This document shows, in pieces, positions 53,001 to 63,337 of a DNA stretch of 64,000 bases. Within the stretch, counting starts at the first letter, position 1, and the number at the start of each line of letters is the position of its first letter. The notes under the pieces are model-generated. The model did not search any database and was not told where the DNA came from. It saw nothing but the letters and a program-made list of their open reading frames with translations. The DNA comes from Plasmodiophora brassicae (Eukaryota; Endomyxa: Phytomyxea; Phytomyxea; Plasmodiophorida): positions 1,116,001 to 1,180,000 of the forward strand of contig CP145419.1 of assembly GCA_036867785.1 (NCBI GenBank). The letters are read 5' to 3'. The translations under genes and the position numbers were made by a program.

Positions 53001-53728
53001 TTGTTCTGCCTCAGGTTGAACTTGAGCGCCTTGTGCATGACGGCCAGCAGCGCCGGGAGCGCCTCCATCAGCGCCGCCTCGTGCGTCGCCATCAGGCCGC
53101 GTAGCAGATTCGGGCACAACGACAGGATGCGAAGCGACTGGGCGCTGCGCATCACCACAGGCGACGACGAATGCTGGTCGTTGGCCATCGTCGGCAGATT
53201 CCGGTACGACGTCTCCACGAAACGTAACGCGTCGGCGGCCGTCGCGGCGCCGAGCGCGCTGCCGTGCGACGCGAACAGACGCGCCACGATGTTGCAGGCC
53301 AAGACGCCGTTGTCCTCGTTATCCGACGTCATGATGGCGAGGCAGGCGGATGTCAGCGACGATAAGGTCGGCGCGGGCAGCGACCCGAGGAACGCAACGC
53401 GATCGTGCAGGCAGGACAGGATCGCGCGGCGCACACGATGCCGCTGCCCGGTCGGGATGAACTCGGGCGCGTAATCGTCCAGGACTCTGTCCAGCGTTCC
53501 GTCAGCAAACGAACACTGACGTGGGACGCGGCGCCGTAACTGCAAGCACGCGTTGACGATGGCGTTGGAGATGGGCTCCAGGTCCGGATTCGGCATCGCC
53601 AGCAGACTCGGCGTCCAGACCAGGCCGATCGCATGGGCGGCCGCCGCCGGGTCCTTACCCTCCGACAGCGCGTTGATCAGGGCGGTCAGGTCGCTGACGT
53701 CGGCGCCAGTCGCCGCCGCCGACGGCAT
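41053..53728 (-). CDS. TRRAP/TRA1: TRRAP/Tra1 transcription co-activator, about 16 exons
   Basis: A near-continuous set of minus-strand coding blocks covers 12.7 kb and, allowing for short introns, gives roughly 3,900 residues, the size of TRRAP/Tra1. The order is long HEAT-type helical repeats (about 53728-46000), the FAT region (about 46000-43000), then the PI3K-like domain and FATC. The PIKK-like part shows PGQYGNGAEPKP, RHNGMSFRRIGFVGCDG, NHVPPNTLRQYLERTLP and the C terminus NLSAMPATWHPWF, which ends the protein like human TRRAP. No HRD/DFG catalytic residues were seen, as expected for this pseudokinase. TRRAP is the activator-binding scaffold of SAGA and NuA4/TIP60. Junctions seen include about 52504/52456 (NIF|RVSTTNR) and about 51893/51855. 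The start was set at the ATG at 53728; the ATG at 53830 is an alternative. Confidence 0.9.
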
Positions 53729-54173
53729 CGCTGAGGCGACGTTGCTGTCGTCCCCCTGGGCCCTTGACGGTACGCAGTACGCACGCACTATTGGAGGCGC
53801 TTCGCCGACCTGCACGGCAGGATCCCGCATGCGCGACCGAGACAGCCCCACCGGCCAATCCCGTTTGCAGCGCGCGACATGGCCCGCTCGTTGCCCGTCA
53901 GAAAATTCGCATCGTTCCGCACGTCAAATTGGCCAATGCATGACGCCCCCCCTCCCCCGGCACGTCGTTGTTCGCGAGCGCCGCGTGCGAGCTGCAAAGT
54001 GCGTGACTGGCGCCCCGCGTAGGACCCGGCTGTGGGGCGTCACGTCCGCCGGGGTTGCCGACACAGGGCGACAGTCGGTGCGTTATATTTCGGCGTTCGG
54101 TTTTGGGGCGGCACGATCACCGAGCGACGGTCGCGAGTGCGTCCCCCGGTGAACGGCGTCCGACACGACGACC
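53729..54173. other. Divergent promoter region, TRRAP / VPS35
   Basis: About 445 bp (343 bp if TRRAP starts at 53830) separate two divergent housekeeping genes. It is GC-rich without a clear TATA box. It may contain 5' untranslated sequence of both genes. Confidence 0.5.
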
Positions 54174-56797
54174 ATGGTAGGCGGGCGCTCGGTGGGTGGT
54201 GGCGACGGAAATTCGCGCGCTGACCCCGCTGTAGTCGTCGGGCGGTGCGGCCACGTTGGGACGGCCCGGGTCGCGGTCGAGTCTCGCGGGCGGCGACGAA
54301 CAGGACCGGATCCTGGACGAGGCCAACAACAACGTGAAGCGGAACGCGTTCTACATGAAACGCGCCATCGATGAAGGGCACACGGGCGACGCGATCAAGT
54401 TCGCCACCGACATGATCTACGAGCTGCGCACCGGGAAGCTGTCGCCACAGAACTACTACGACCTGTACATCAGCGTCACCGACGAGCTCAGGTAGGCCAA
54501 CGTTCCGCGTCCCATAGGCGAGCCACGTTCCTAAACGCGGGGTGCCACGTGCAGGTCGCTGGAGGCCTACTTGGAGGATGTGCACTTGGCGGCGGATAAA
54601 AAGTCGAACCTGTACGAGAAGGTGCAGCACGCGGGTAACATTATCCCTCGTCTGTACCTGCTCGTTCTCGTCGGCTGCATCTATATCCGCACGCAGACGA
54701 GCCCGGCCATGGACATACTGTTCGACCTCGTCGAGCTGTGCAAAGGCGTCCAGCACCCGACCCGCGGCTTGTTCCTGCGATCCTACCTGACGCAGTGCTC
54801 CAAGGACAAGCTGCCGGATGTGAACACGGCCCTCCAGGGCGTCGACTTGAGGTAATCGTCCTGTTTCAATCGTCGTGCGGCCTTCTCCCTGAGTGGCGCA
54901 CCCAGCGACCCCAAGCCTGTCAAAGATGCAATCGAGTTTCTGCTCCAGAACTTCAGCGAGGTCAACCGGCTGTGGGTTCGCATGCAGCACCAAGGAGCGA
55001 ACCGGGATCGGGCACGTCGGGAGCGTGAACGGCAGAACCTGCGGATGCTGGTCGGGACGAACCTGGTGCGGTTATCGCAGCTGGAATCGATCGACCTGGC
55101 GACGTATAAAGAGGTCGTCCTGCCGCGCCTGCTCGAACAAGTCATCAACTGCAAGGACAAGATCGCACAGGAGTACTTGATGGATTGCATCATCCAAGTG
55201 TTCCCCGACGAATACCACCTGGCGACGCTTGAGACGTTCCTCGGGTCCATCTCTCAGCTGCAGCCGAAGGTCAACTCGAAGGACATCGTCATCAGCCTGA
55301 TGAACCGCTTGTCGTCGTACGCGCTGCAGTCGCCGCACGCCATACCGGACGACCTCGAGATGTTCGCCATGTTCCGCGACTACTCCAAGACCATCATGCA
55401 GACGAAGGAGGGCATGCCCGTGCCAGACGTCCTATCGTTGCAGGTCGCCCTGATCAACTTTGCGTCGAAAGTCTACCCCGACCGCCTGTCCTACATCGAC
55501 GACATCCTCAGCAACGTTGCCGTGACGCTGCAATCCACAGGGTCAAAGACCGCCCCCGCCAAAGGCGTACGACACGTCGTGAAGCTGCTGACTGTACCTC
55601 TGGAGACGGTTTCCACTCGCGTGCTTGACCTGGCGCACTACGCAAACGTTCTGCAATACCTGGATTTCGAGAACAGGAAACAGGTCGCCAACTCCATCGT
55701 TCAGGTACGTTCCTGCCCGTATCGTCCAACACGGGGCTAACGTGTTCGTGCAGTCCGTCTTGGAAGCGGGTGCCCCACTGACCGACCTCGGCAAGGCGAC
55801 CACGCTGTTCGAGTACATTGCCCCACTGCTGCGGGATCTGGATGACACGCCGCCCCTGGACGACTCGCTGAAATACGAGTTCGAGGCCGAGCAGCATGAT
55901 GTCGCCCGCCTGGTCCATTTGCTGAACGCGTCGAACACGGACGCCCAGTTCGCGTTGCTGCAAATGGCGAAGAAGCAACTGTGCAGTGGCGGGCCGACTC
56001 GAATGCCATTCACGATGCCGGCCCTCGCGTTCAGTTGCCTGCGCCTGATCCCCCGAGTGTTCGAACGCGAACAACGGGAGGACGTGGACCAGGCTGTCAA
56101 GTCTAAGAACGTGTTCCGCGTCGTGCACCAGCTGATCTCGTCCATTGCGTCAACGTCGCCTCAGGTCGCCGTTCGCATATTCCTGGCGACGGCCCTCGCG
56201 TCCGACCGATGCGCCTTCGAGGAGATCACCTACGAGTTCATGACGCAGGCGTTCATGACGTACGAGGAGGAGATCGCGAACTCCAAGGAGCAGCACGCCG
56301 CCGTGCAGCTGTTCGCTGGCACGATCCAGCACCTGTCGGCGCTGTCTGAGGAATCGTACGACACACTGAGCAGCAAGGTGACGCAGCACGCTGCGCGCCT
56401 GCTGAAGAAGCGGGACCAGGTGCGAGGCCTGTGCCTGTGCGCCCACATGCTGTGGACCTCCAAGTGCGGCGGAAAGAACAGGGGCGAAGCGGTCCTGTCG
56501 GCGCTGCAGCGTGCGATCAAGATTTCGAACAACGTGATGAACGCGCAGGAGCAGGCCGAGCTGCTCATCGAGATCCTGGACGACATGGTGCACTTCTTCG
56601 AGAAGGAGGTCCAGTGCATCAACGCAGAGCGCATAAAGAACGTCGTCGAGCTCGTCCAGGAGCACCTTGCCGACCTGGAGGATGGGCGGGCCACCAAGAC
56701 CATCAAGGGCCAGTTCGACCAGATCGTCGATCGCATCAAGGCCAAGGACGGTGTTTCGACATATTCGCATGACGCCGGCGATGGTTTCGCAGCGTGA
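54174..56797 (+). CDS. VPS35: Retromer subunit VPS35, 803 aa
   Basis: Six blocks: 54174-54176 (the ATG alone), 54235-54491, 54555-54851, 54894-55704, 55754-56797; introns 58, 63, 42 and 49 bp. The protein aligns from end to end with VPS35 (796 aa in humans): AFYMKRAIDEGHTGDAIKFA, GNIIPRLYLL, GVQHPTRGLFLRSYL, the family hallmark VRMQHQG followed by RERERQNLRMLVGTNLVRLS, and EYLMDCIIQVFPDEY. VPS35 is the alpha-solenoid core of retromer, which sorts cargo from endosomes to the Golgi and plasma membrane. The upstream TTG-initiated frame has no ATG; the proposed first exon with only ATG is read from GACGACCATG|GTAGGC and a TAG acceptor at 54232-54234. Apart from the first exon the identification is firm. 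Confidence 0.92.
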
Positions 56798-57131
56798 TCG
56801 GCGCTGCCCCCCGAGCCTGGACACCGTGTCTAAATTCCGCCTGTACCCCACGTGAAACGTTATCGACTTGCCTGGTATGTTCCCCCGCCTAATGCTCAAT
56901 CGGGGAGACGTGTGGCCTGAGCTAATAATGGCGCGCGCCGCGGGCCAAAAAATGACGCGTCCGGCGCGCGCCGGCCACCGTCGGGACCGCTTTTTGTGCT
57001 TGGAACTTGGTCGCACGGTCTGCCCAGATGGTAACGGGGAATGGTGAAGTGCGGCGTGGCATCGGACCAACTGCTGCACCGTCCCGCCCGTCACGTCTGG
57101 CGCCGAATCGGTATTGCTCGGGGCGTTTTTG
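56798..57131. other. Intergenic region with a 14-bp palindrome before NAPRT
   Basis: The 334-bp gap between VPS35 and NAPRT (both plus strand) should hold the NAPRT promoter. It contains the perfect palindrome CCGGCGCGCGCCGG at 56961-56974, about 160 bases before the ATG. No gene is seen. Confidence 0.6.
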
Positions 57132-59209
57132 ATGGTGGCAGCGGCGTCGCCCGTCGTGGACCGCGATGACGCGCCAACGTCGCCCTTTGTCACGCCGCTG
57201 CTGACGGACCTGTACCAGATCTCGATGGCCTACGCCTACTGGCGCGCTGGGCGCCACGACGACCTGGCCGTGTTCGACCTGTTCTTCCGGCACAACCCGT
57301 TCAACGGGTGCTCTGTATCCGTTGCATGCGCGCTGGATCACGTCTGACCGTTTCCCCCCAGCGAGTACACTGTGTTCGCCGGCCTGTCCGAGTGCCTGCG
57401 CTTCGTCAACTCGTACCGATTTTCGGAAAGCGACATCGCCCACCTGCGCCGCAAGTATCCGATGATGGATGGCGCCTTCTTCGACTACCTGGCAACGTTG
57501 GATGCCCGGCGGCTGCGCATCTACGCCATCGACGAGGGAACCGTCGTCTTCCCCAGGGTCCCTCTCATCCGCGTTGAAGGTGCAGCCGCGCGCCGCCGCC
57601 GCCGTTCCGAGGACTTGCTTATCCGTCGGGCAGGTCCACTGCTGCTGGCGCAGCTGATGGAGACCACGTTCCTCGTCCTCGTGAACTTCGCGTCGCTGAT
57701 CACGACGAACGCCGCCAGGCATCGCGAAGTGGTCGGCGACCGCACCGCGCTGCTGGAGTTTGGCCTGCGCCGCGCCCAAGGTATTCACCGCGCTCCCGAA
57801 CGCTACGGTTAGAGCATGAACGGAGGGACCCTGTAGGGCCGGATGGCGGCATGTCTGCTTCGCGTTACGCCTACATGGGTGGGGTGTGTATTCCGTCTGA
57901 ACGCCATCCACGTGCCGAGTTGTTTACCGTGCTGTCTCGCTACAGTTCAATGCCACCAGCAACGTTCTGGCTGGGAAGTTGTTCGACATCGAGGTGAAGG
58001 GGACCCATGCGCACGCGTTCGTGTCAAGCTTCACGTCGATGGACGACCTGAAGACGACGACGATCGTGTCGCCTACGGGGGAGCCTGTCGAATTCGCGGC
58101 GCTGTGCACTGCCTATCGCGACCGGCTCGGCGTGAGCACGAACACGAGCGAGCTGGCCGCTTTTATCAGCTACGCGCAAGCGTTTCCCAACGGGTTCCTC
58201 GCCCTGATCGACACGTATACCGTGCTGGACAGCGGTCTGTACAACTTCCTTGCGGTGGCGTTGGCGCTGCACGACATTGGATACAAGCCAGTCGGCCTGC
58301 GTCTGGATTCTGGGGACCTGGCATACTTCTCCAACGAATGTCGCAAGGCATTCATCGACATCAGCGATCGGTACATGTCTGGGGGATACGGTCCACTGGG
58401 GTATCTGACACCAGGACGCAGGTTCGGCGTTCCCTTCGAGAACCTGACAATTGTAGCCAGTAGCGACATCAATGAAGACGTCCTGCAGTCCCTTACTGTT
58501 CAGGGCCACTCAATCGGTTCATCAGCCACCGCACGTCGTACACCTTGCGTTGACGTTTGTGTATGCAGATAGTTTCGGCATTGGAACGCACCTCGTTACG
58601 TGTCAGAAACAGCCAGTCAGTCGATACGCGCCAAGCGCTCCGTCCTCCCACCCGGCCATCTGACGTTCATGGCTTAGGCGCTCGGTTGCGTCTACAAGCT
58701 CGTGGAGATCAACGGCCATCCCCGGATCAAGGTATCGGCTGACATTGGGAAGGTCACGATCCCAGGTCGCAAGACGGCCTACCGGTTGTTCAACGAGCAA
58801 GGTGTGCCCGTCATCGACCTGCTGGCCCAAGCGCATGAACCAGCACCCGTGGCCAACTGCCGCATCCGATGCAATCATCCAGTCGGTAATCTTCCGGTTG
58901 ACGAGTCGGGTGGCGCGCGTAGTCGTGATCTGATACCTGTGGCTCACAGAACATCAGAAGCGATGCGACGTGTTGCCCTCGCGCGTTGAGGACCTGTTGC
59001 GCCTCGCCTGGGCAGACGGCAAGCGTGCGAGGCCAGAGCCGACCCTACGGGAGCTGCGGGATCGGGTGAGGGCGCAAGTACAGTCGCTGCGTCCCGACCA
59101 TCGTCGGTTCTTGAACCCGACCCCGTACAAGGTGTCGTTGACGACATCCTTGCTGACCTTCATGCACACGTTATGGCTGGACGAAACCCCTGTCCAGGTA
59201 CTTCGCTGA
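57132..59209 (+). CDS. NAPRT: Nicotinate phosphoribosyltransferase, 557 aa, eight exons
   Basis: Exons: 57132-57307, 57362-57579, 57634-57780, 57837-57883, 57946-58516, 58569-58615, 58678-58885, 58950-59209; every join keeps the frame. The product matches animal NAPRT (538 aa) throughout: [45 protein letters not shown] (exon 3/4), [14 protein letters not shown] (exon 4/5), [38 protein letters not shown] (exon 5/6) and GCVYKLVEI. It makes nicotinate mononucleotide from nicotinate and PRPP, the first step of the Preiss-Handler NAD salvage route, in the cytosol. Two of the exons are 47 bases long. Identification is firm. Confidence 0.92.
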
Positions 59210-59533
59210 GAAGGTCGAATCCCTGTGGTACCGATTACTACATGATCCGTCTATTCGCTACGTTGCGCCATACTGGTGCCGACGTCATGTGACACACAAC
59301 CCGGAGACAGCCATGTCTGTTCGGCCATGGTCGGACAACTGGGGTTTGAAATCGATTGCCAGTGGGACACTACTCGCGACCAGCATGGAGGGGGGAGCCG
59401 ATCATCTGCTTTCCGATGCACTGCAGAGCCGACACACGGACGAGACCATATGGGCGCTGGCTCTGCCCAGCCTCCTCAAGCACCATGGACCATGTGACGA
59501 TGATTATTATGTAGGTATTCGGATGTAGCGGGA
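59210..59533. other. Convergent intergenic region, NAPRT / cyclin
   Basis: About 320 bp separate two convergent 3' ends. A short open frame (59289-59528, plus) has no recognisable family. Nothing else is seen. Confidence 0.4.
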
Positions 59534-60602
59534 TTAGTTGTGTCTCGTATCGTCAAGGCAGACCTGGAGGGCGTGCGGGTTATAGACTTGTCGGACGTGC
59601 ATGTCGGGCGGCCTGTATCCTCGGTCCAGGATGGAATGCAGGCCGACGCGCGGAATGCAGTCGTCGAGCAACGCGATCCACTCCATGCAATCAGCACACT
59701 GCGCACGATCCATGCCGGTCGCCAGACCGATCAGGTCGGCATACCCGTCGAACATATGGAACAGCACAGAGGCGGCCAGCACATACGGGCTGTACTGCAG
59801 CGACTTGACATAGAGCCTTGCAGCATCGATGACCTCCATGACGCGTACGAACCGGTCGGATCGCAGCAGGTCGCGTCCGGGTTTGCTGCCAGGCGTCGCC
59901 TGGTCGATGCCACGGAGCAGGAACAGGCGCGCCCAGGTCGACGGCGAATGCGGGCGCAGCATCCAGCCCAGCGCTTTCACCATGTCCAACTCGGTGCGCA
60001 GGATCTCCGCCGCCGCGTACGAACCCGCGCACGTGTACGCAAAATCCGCGACAGTGGGCACGTTCACATCCTGAGCACCAAAATGGCTCCGTGAACAACG
60101 CCGCTCCGCCAATAGGCGCCCGGCGTACCTCGAGTTTGCTGGCGATGAACAAGGCGGTGACGGCGACGAGTTGCAGCCGGGTGGGCGGGGTCGCCAGTTG
60201 CCCGCACACGTACCGGTCGAAATAGTTGGTGGCCAGGTGGCACGTCTCGCGGGACAGGCCGTACTCCTGGCAGACTTGCTGCATCCAGTCGACAACGATC
60301 GAGCGCATCTTCGGGCGGAGGCACGGGTGCCCGGTCAAATAGTTCGGGTTCAGGTTCGTGTCGTACGTAGACTGACGCGTACGCATGCGCTCGATCATCG
60401 TGGTGGTCGTGTCCAGCAGGGCGCCGCGGCACACGTCCGGCTCGATCCATCGCGTCATACAGGCGCCGGCGCCGTCATCGAGCTCGCGGCACAGCAGAAC
60501 CTTGCCGACCGCAACCGCGTTGGCCTGGACCCGATGCCGCCGCGACAGGTCACCGGCGGCGTCGGCGGCGGCATCCCGATTCCGCTTGGCCCGCCGCGAC
60601 AT
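59534..60602 (-). CDS. E-type cyclin, 336 aa
   Basis: Two exons: 60602-60129 and 60070-59534, 58-bp intron (GTACGC...TCAG) joining SKLE to DVNVPTVADFAY. The cyclin box has the signature of E-type cyclins: HPCLRPKMRSIVVDWMQQVC, ETCHLATNYFDRYV, LQLVAVTALFIASKLE, then EILRTELDMVKALGW and the second box fold (SPYVLAASVLFH). Cyclin E-type proteins activate CDK2-like kinases at the G1/S step. The class is assigned by box wording. The N-terminal 70 residues are variable and arginine-rich. Confidence 0.82.
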
Positions 60603-60798
60603 CCGAACGACGTCTCCCGCCGACGAGGTCGCCCCGCGCCCTCAGCAGTCCGCCAGCCCGTCAGCGGGGACCCCACAACGACGCCGCGCCTTTTTCCAGC
60701 CGCCCGGCGCGTTTTTGCAGAACCATGCTTATAGAGCGTGTTTCAAGTCAAAATAGAGGTGGAGTCTGCAGCTCACTGCAGATAGACCGGTAGACGCC

Positions 60799-61172
60799 AT
60801 GGAGAAGTCGGACGGGACACCCAAGAGGAAACGTGTTCGGACCGCGAAAGGAGACGAGACGAGCGAGACTATAATATCGTGGCGGGCAGATGGTGGAGTG
60901 CTGCGCTGTCGTCCAAGGAGCAACGTCGCAGTTACTTCTTGGACGCCAAAAACAAGCAGCAGCTCCTCAAGGGTTGGCATCGTCTGGCTGTCATGTTTAA
61001 CAGTCAGCTGGGCATGGATGTGCCGGTCGAAAAGATCGAAAACAAGTACCAGCAGGTGGTCGCCCAGTATCGCAAGTTGATGGCTGCTGATCGCGAGACG
61101 GGCAACAACCCGAGGCAATTGGCGCAACCGGTGTACTACTTCCTGACGATTCGGAGACGCGTACCAGAATGA
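60799..61172 (+). CDS. Small Myb/SANT-like DNA-binding ORF, uncertain structure
   Basis: An ATG at 60799 opens a frame with a nuclear-signal-like KRKRVRTAKG. A second frame, two bases out of step, contains a Myb/SANT- or trihelix-like module: WWSAALSSKEQ, LLKGWHRLA, VEKIENKYQQVVAQYRKLM, ending at 61172. No clean intron that joins the two frames was found, so it may be a gene with an unseen exon or a frameshifted relic. Such modules often occur in transposon-derived proteins. Upstream (60603-60798) nothing else is seen. Confidence 0.35.
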
Positions 61173-61173
61173 C

Positions 61174-61485
61174 CGACGGTCCGCGCTGCGCCGTATCTGC
61201 ACGCTCGACGCATCGATGGATGCAATCGTCGACCGGCTGGCGCTATGGACAGGGTGTCTGGGCATTTGTCAGCACGCATACGTTGCCGTGCCTCTGCTGT
61301 CGATCCTGCCATCGTTCAGAGAGTTGCGCGACATGCACCAGGTGAGCTGGGGTCACGATTACATTGTCGACGGCAGCGATTTCGGCAACGAGTTCGCGGC
61401 GGACTGGGGCGCCCCGACGCCGTGCAAGATCGGGTTCAAGGCACTCGTCGACCATTACACAGCCCAAAGTACTAAAGGCCAATGA
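61174..61485 (+). pseudogene. Truncated duplicate of the neighbouring seven-helix protein
   Basis: The translation LDASMDAIVDRLALWTG, then CLGICQHAYVA and ILPSF, matches residues just before and within the sixth membrane segment of the protein encoded at 61802-63337 (LDASMDVMIARLARWTALLG...LPSF). It lacks everything upstream and has an unrelated tail from about 61345. It is best read as a broken tandem copy left of the intact gene. The stretch 61486-61801 holds nothing further. Confidence 0.7.
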
Positions 61486-61801
61486 CCTTTTTCGGCTGGA
61501 TGGATCCTTGTTATGTCAGCCACGACCGTCGGCCAGTAGGAAGCCGCTGAAGTTCAGGTCCCGGGCACTCGTTGCGTATGGCACCGACCAGTAGGTGGAG
61601 GACGAAGGAGGAAAATGCAGCAGGTCGCCTTACTGGACGCCGGATGCACTCTTGGTCGTCATGTGGTCAACGGCCCCCTGTCCAGGCTCCTGCTTGACCA
61701 TATCGTCTTTGTGTTGCATGCGGCGATTGGGAGATCGAGACGAAGACCAACGGGTACCACTCGATCAACAACAGGAAATTGCCGGCTCTCGCACTATAGC
61801 G

Positions 61802-63337
61802 ATGGCGTGGCCGACCACAGTGACTTTGGCCACTCTGCTGACCATGGCGTGCGACGCCAGCCTGCAGGTTGTGTCGCCGGCTGACGGTGCGCTGCTGGTC
61901 GACGTGCCGTACGTGACCGCGGACTCGATTCATACGGGCATCCAGTCGGGCGATGAAGCCGACCTGCTCGTCGCCAACCTGACGTTGTTTGTCGGCGATC
62001 CTTGCAACGACGCTGTGGCCGGTGGACTGCAGCGGCAGGCCGTCATCGTCAGGGATTCGCAGTACTACCTGTCGTGCACGTTGGAGGCACTGGCGGCCCA
62101 CATGGTCGACATGGGCGCTGGGGCTGTCTTCTTGGGTGGGCCCGCAATGCGACCGCATGCATGTGTCACGACGTTGACTGACGTTCGTGAAGATTGCGGC
62201 GGCGGAATCCAGGGCACGAGCGCGTACTACGCATCCGACAACAGCCCGACCGCCATGCTCGCCACACGACGCCTTCCGATCATGGTCCTGTCGCTGTCCA
62301 CGAACGAGATCGACCTCATGGTGGCCGCCTTAGCGGATCATCCTCAGGCAAGGGTACGCGTGCAGATCGACACGAATGTATGGGTGGCCGCGTTCGCCTC
62401 GCCAGTCTACCAGTTGTTCGTGCGCGTTATCCCGGCGACCATTTACCTGATCGCGGCGGCCCTGGCAGTCATCTACATGGTACAGCGCCTCCGGTTCGTA
62501 CACGCAGACTTCCTCGCGAAGACGATCGAGAGGCGGCGTTCACTGAAGGCGGCTTGCCGCTACATCGTCGTGCACGGTCTGCGTATCCCCGATGCGTCGC
62601 TGCTGCTCGAGTTCGTGTCGTGCACGTTGAACGGCGTCGTTATTGCCGTTGGTGGCTTCTGTTCCACATCCAACTTACCGGGTGGACTGGTCAATTTCTT
62701 CCTTCCGCAACTGGCGGGCGCCAGCATTGCTGGCGACGTGCTGGCGGCGATTGTCTGGCAGCGGATGCGCAATCCGTCACCGAGTGGCGCCAACAACTGG
62801 CCGATGAGTCGCATCGCGACGGTCTCCGTCATGATCCTGCTTCCGATTGCCATCGACACGATCGTATCACTGACGTTCGCTGTTCCCGGTACGGGCCGCG
62901 CTCTTGGGCGCTGGATGGCGGACAACATTGCTGCAATCGCCGGGGCGCTGTTCTGCCTTCTGCAACTGGTCATTGGGATCCACTTCCTGAGCCAGTCGAC
63001 GCGTTTCATTCTGGAGACACGCTCCCGTCGCGCGTCTCTTCGTGGCAGGGGCGGCCTCGACGCCTCCATGGATGTAATGATCGCACGGCTGGCTCGGTGG
63101 ACAGCGTTGCTGGGCGTGTGTCAGCTCGTGTTTGTCGCCATCACGCCGATCGCCGTTCTGCCGTCGTTCAAGACTCCGCCCGTCTGGACGGCATACTGGG
63201 CGGTGGTCGGCACCAGCAAGGCCATGTCGGCACTCTGCTGCGTCAACATGTTCAAGCAACGACGCAAGTCACACAAGGTCGTGCAAACTAGCATCAGCAA
63301 GAAGCCTTCGCTGGTCCCGTCGGCCCCCTCAACGTGA
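61802..63337 (+). CDS. Putative seven-helix membrane receptor-like protein, 511 aa
   Basis: The single-exon frame from the ATG at 61802 begins with a signal peptide-like segment (TTVTLATLLTMACDAS). A soluble domain of about 190 residues follows, with six or more cysteines and a stretch (VIVRDSQYYLSCTLEALAAH) recalling protease-associated (PA) domains. Then come seven hydrophobic segments, beginning near RVIPATIYLIAAALAVIYMV (about 205) and ending near YWAVVGTSKAMSALCCVNMF (about 480), and a basic, serine-rich tail. The layout, extracellular domain plus seven helices, fits a G-protein-coupled-receptor-like protein, but no receptor class is recognised. A partial duplicate lies just upstream. 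Confidence 0.65.
   Translation: MAWPTTVTLATLLTMACDASLQVVSPADGALLVDVPYVTADSIHTGIQSGDEADLLVANLTLFVGDPCNDAVAGGLQRQAVIVRDSQYYLSCTLEALAAHMVDMGAGAVFLGGPAMRPHACVTTLTDVREDCGGGIQGTSAYYASDNSPTAMLATRRLPIMVLSLSTNEIDLMVAALADHPQARVRVQIDTNVWVAAFASPVYQLFVRVIPATIYLIAAALAVIYMVQRLRFVHADFLAKTIERRRSLKAACRYIVVHGLRIPDASLLLEFVSCTLNGVVIAVGGFCSTSNLPGGLVNFFLPQLAGASIAGDVLAAIVWQRMRNPSPSGANNWPMSRIATVSVMILLPIAIDTIVSLTFAVPGTGRALGRWMADNIAAIAGALFCLLQLVIGIHFLSQSTRFILETRSRRASLRGRGGLDASMDVMIARLARWTALLGVCQLVFVAITPIAVLPSFKTPPVWTAYWAVVGTSKAMSALCCVNMFKQRRKSHKVVQTSISKKPSLVPSAPST

Noticed and set aside
61216-61485. Independent 89-aa gene
   Set aside because: Its first half matches the receptor-like protein next to it and the rest matches nothing, so it is better explained as a truncated duplicate.
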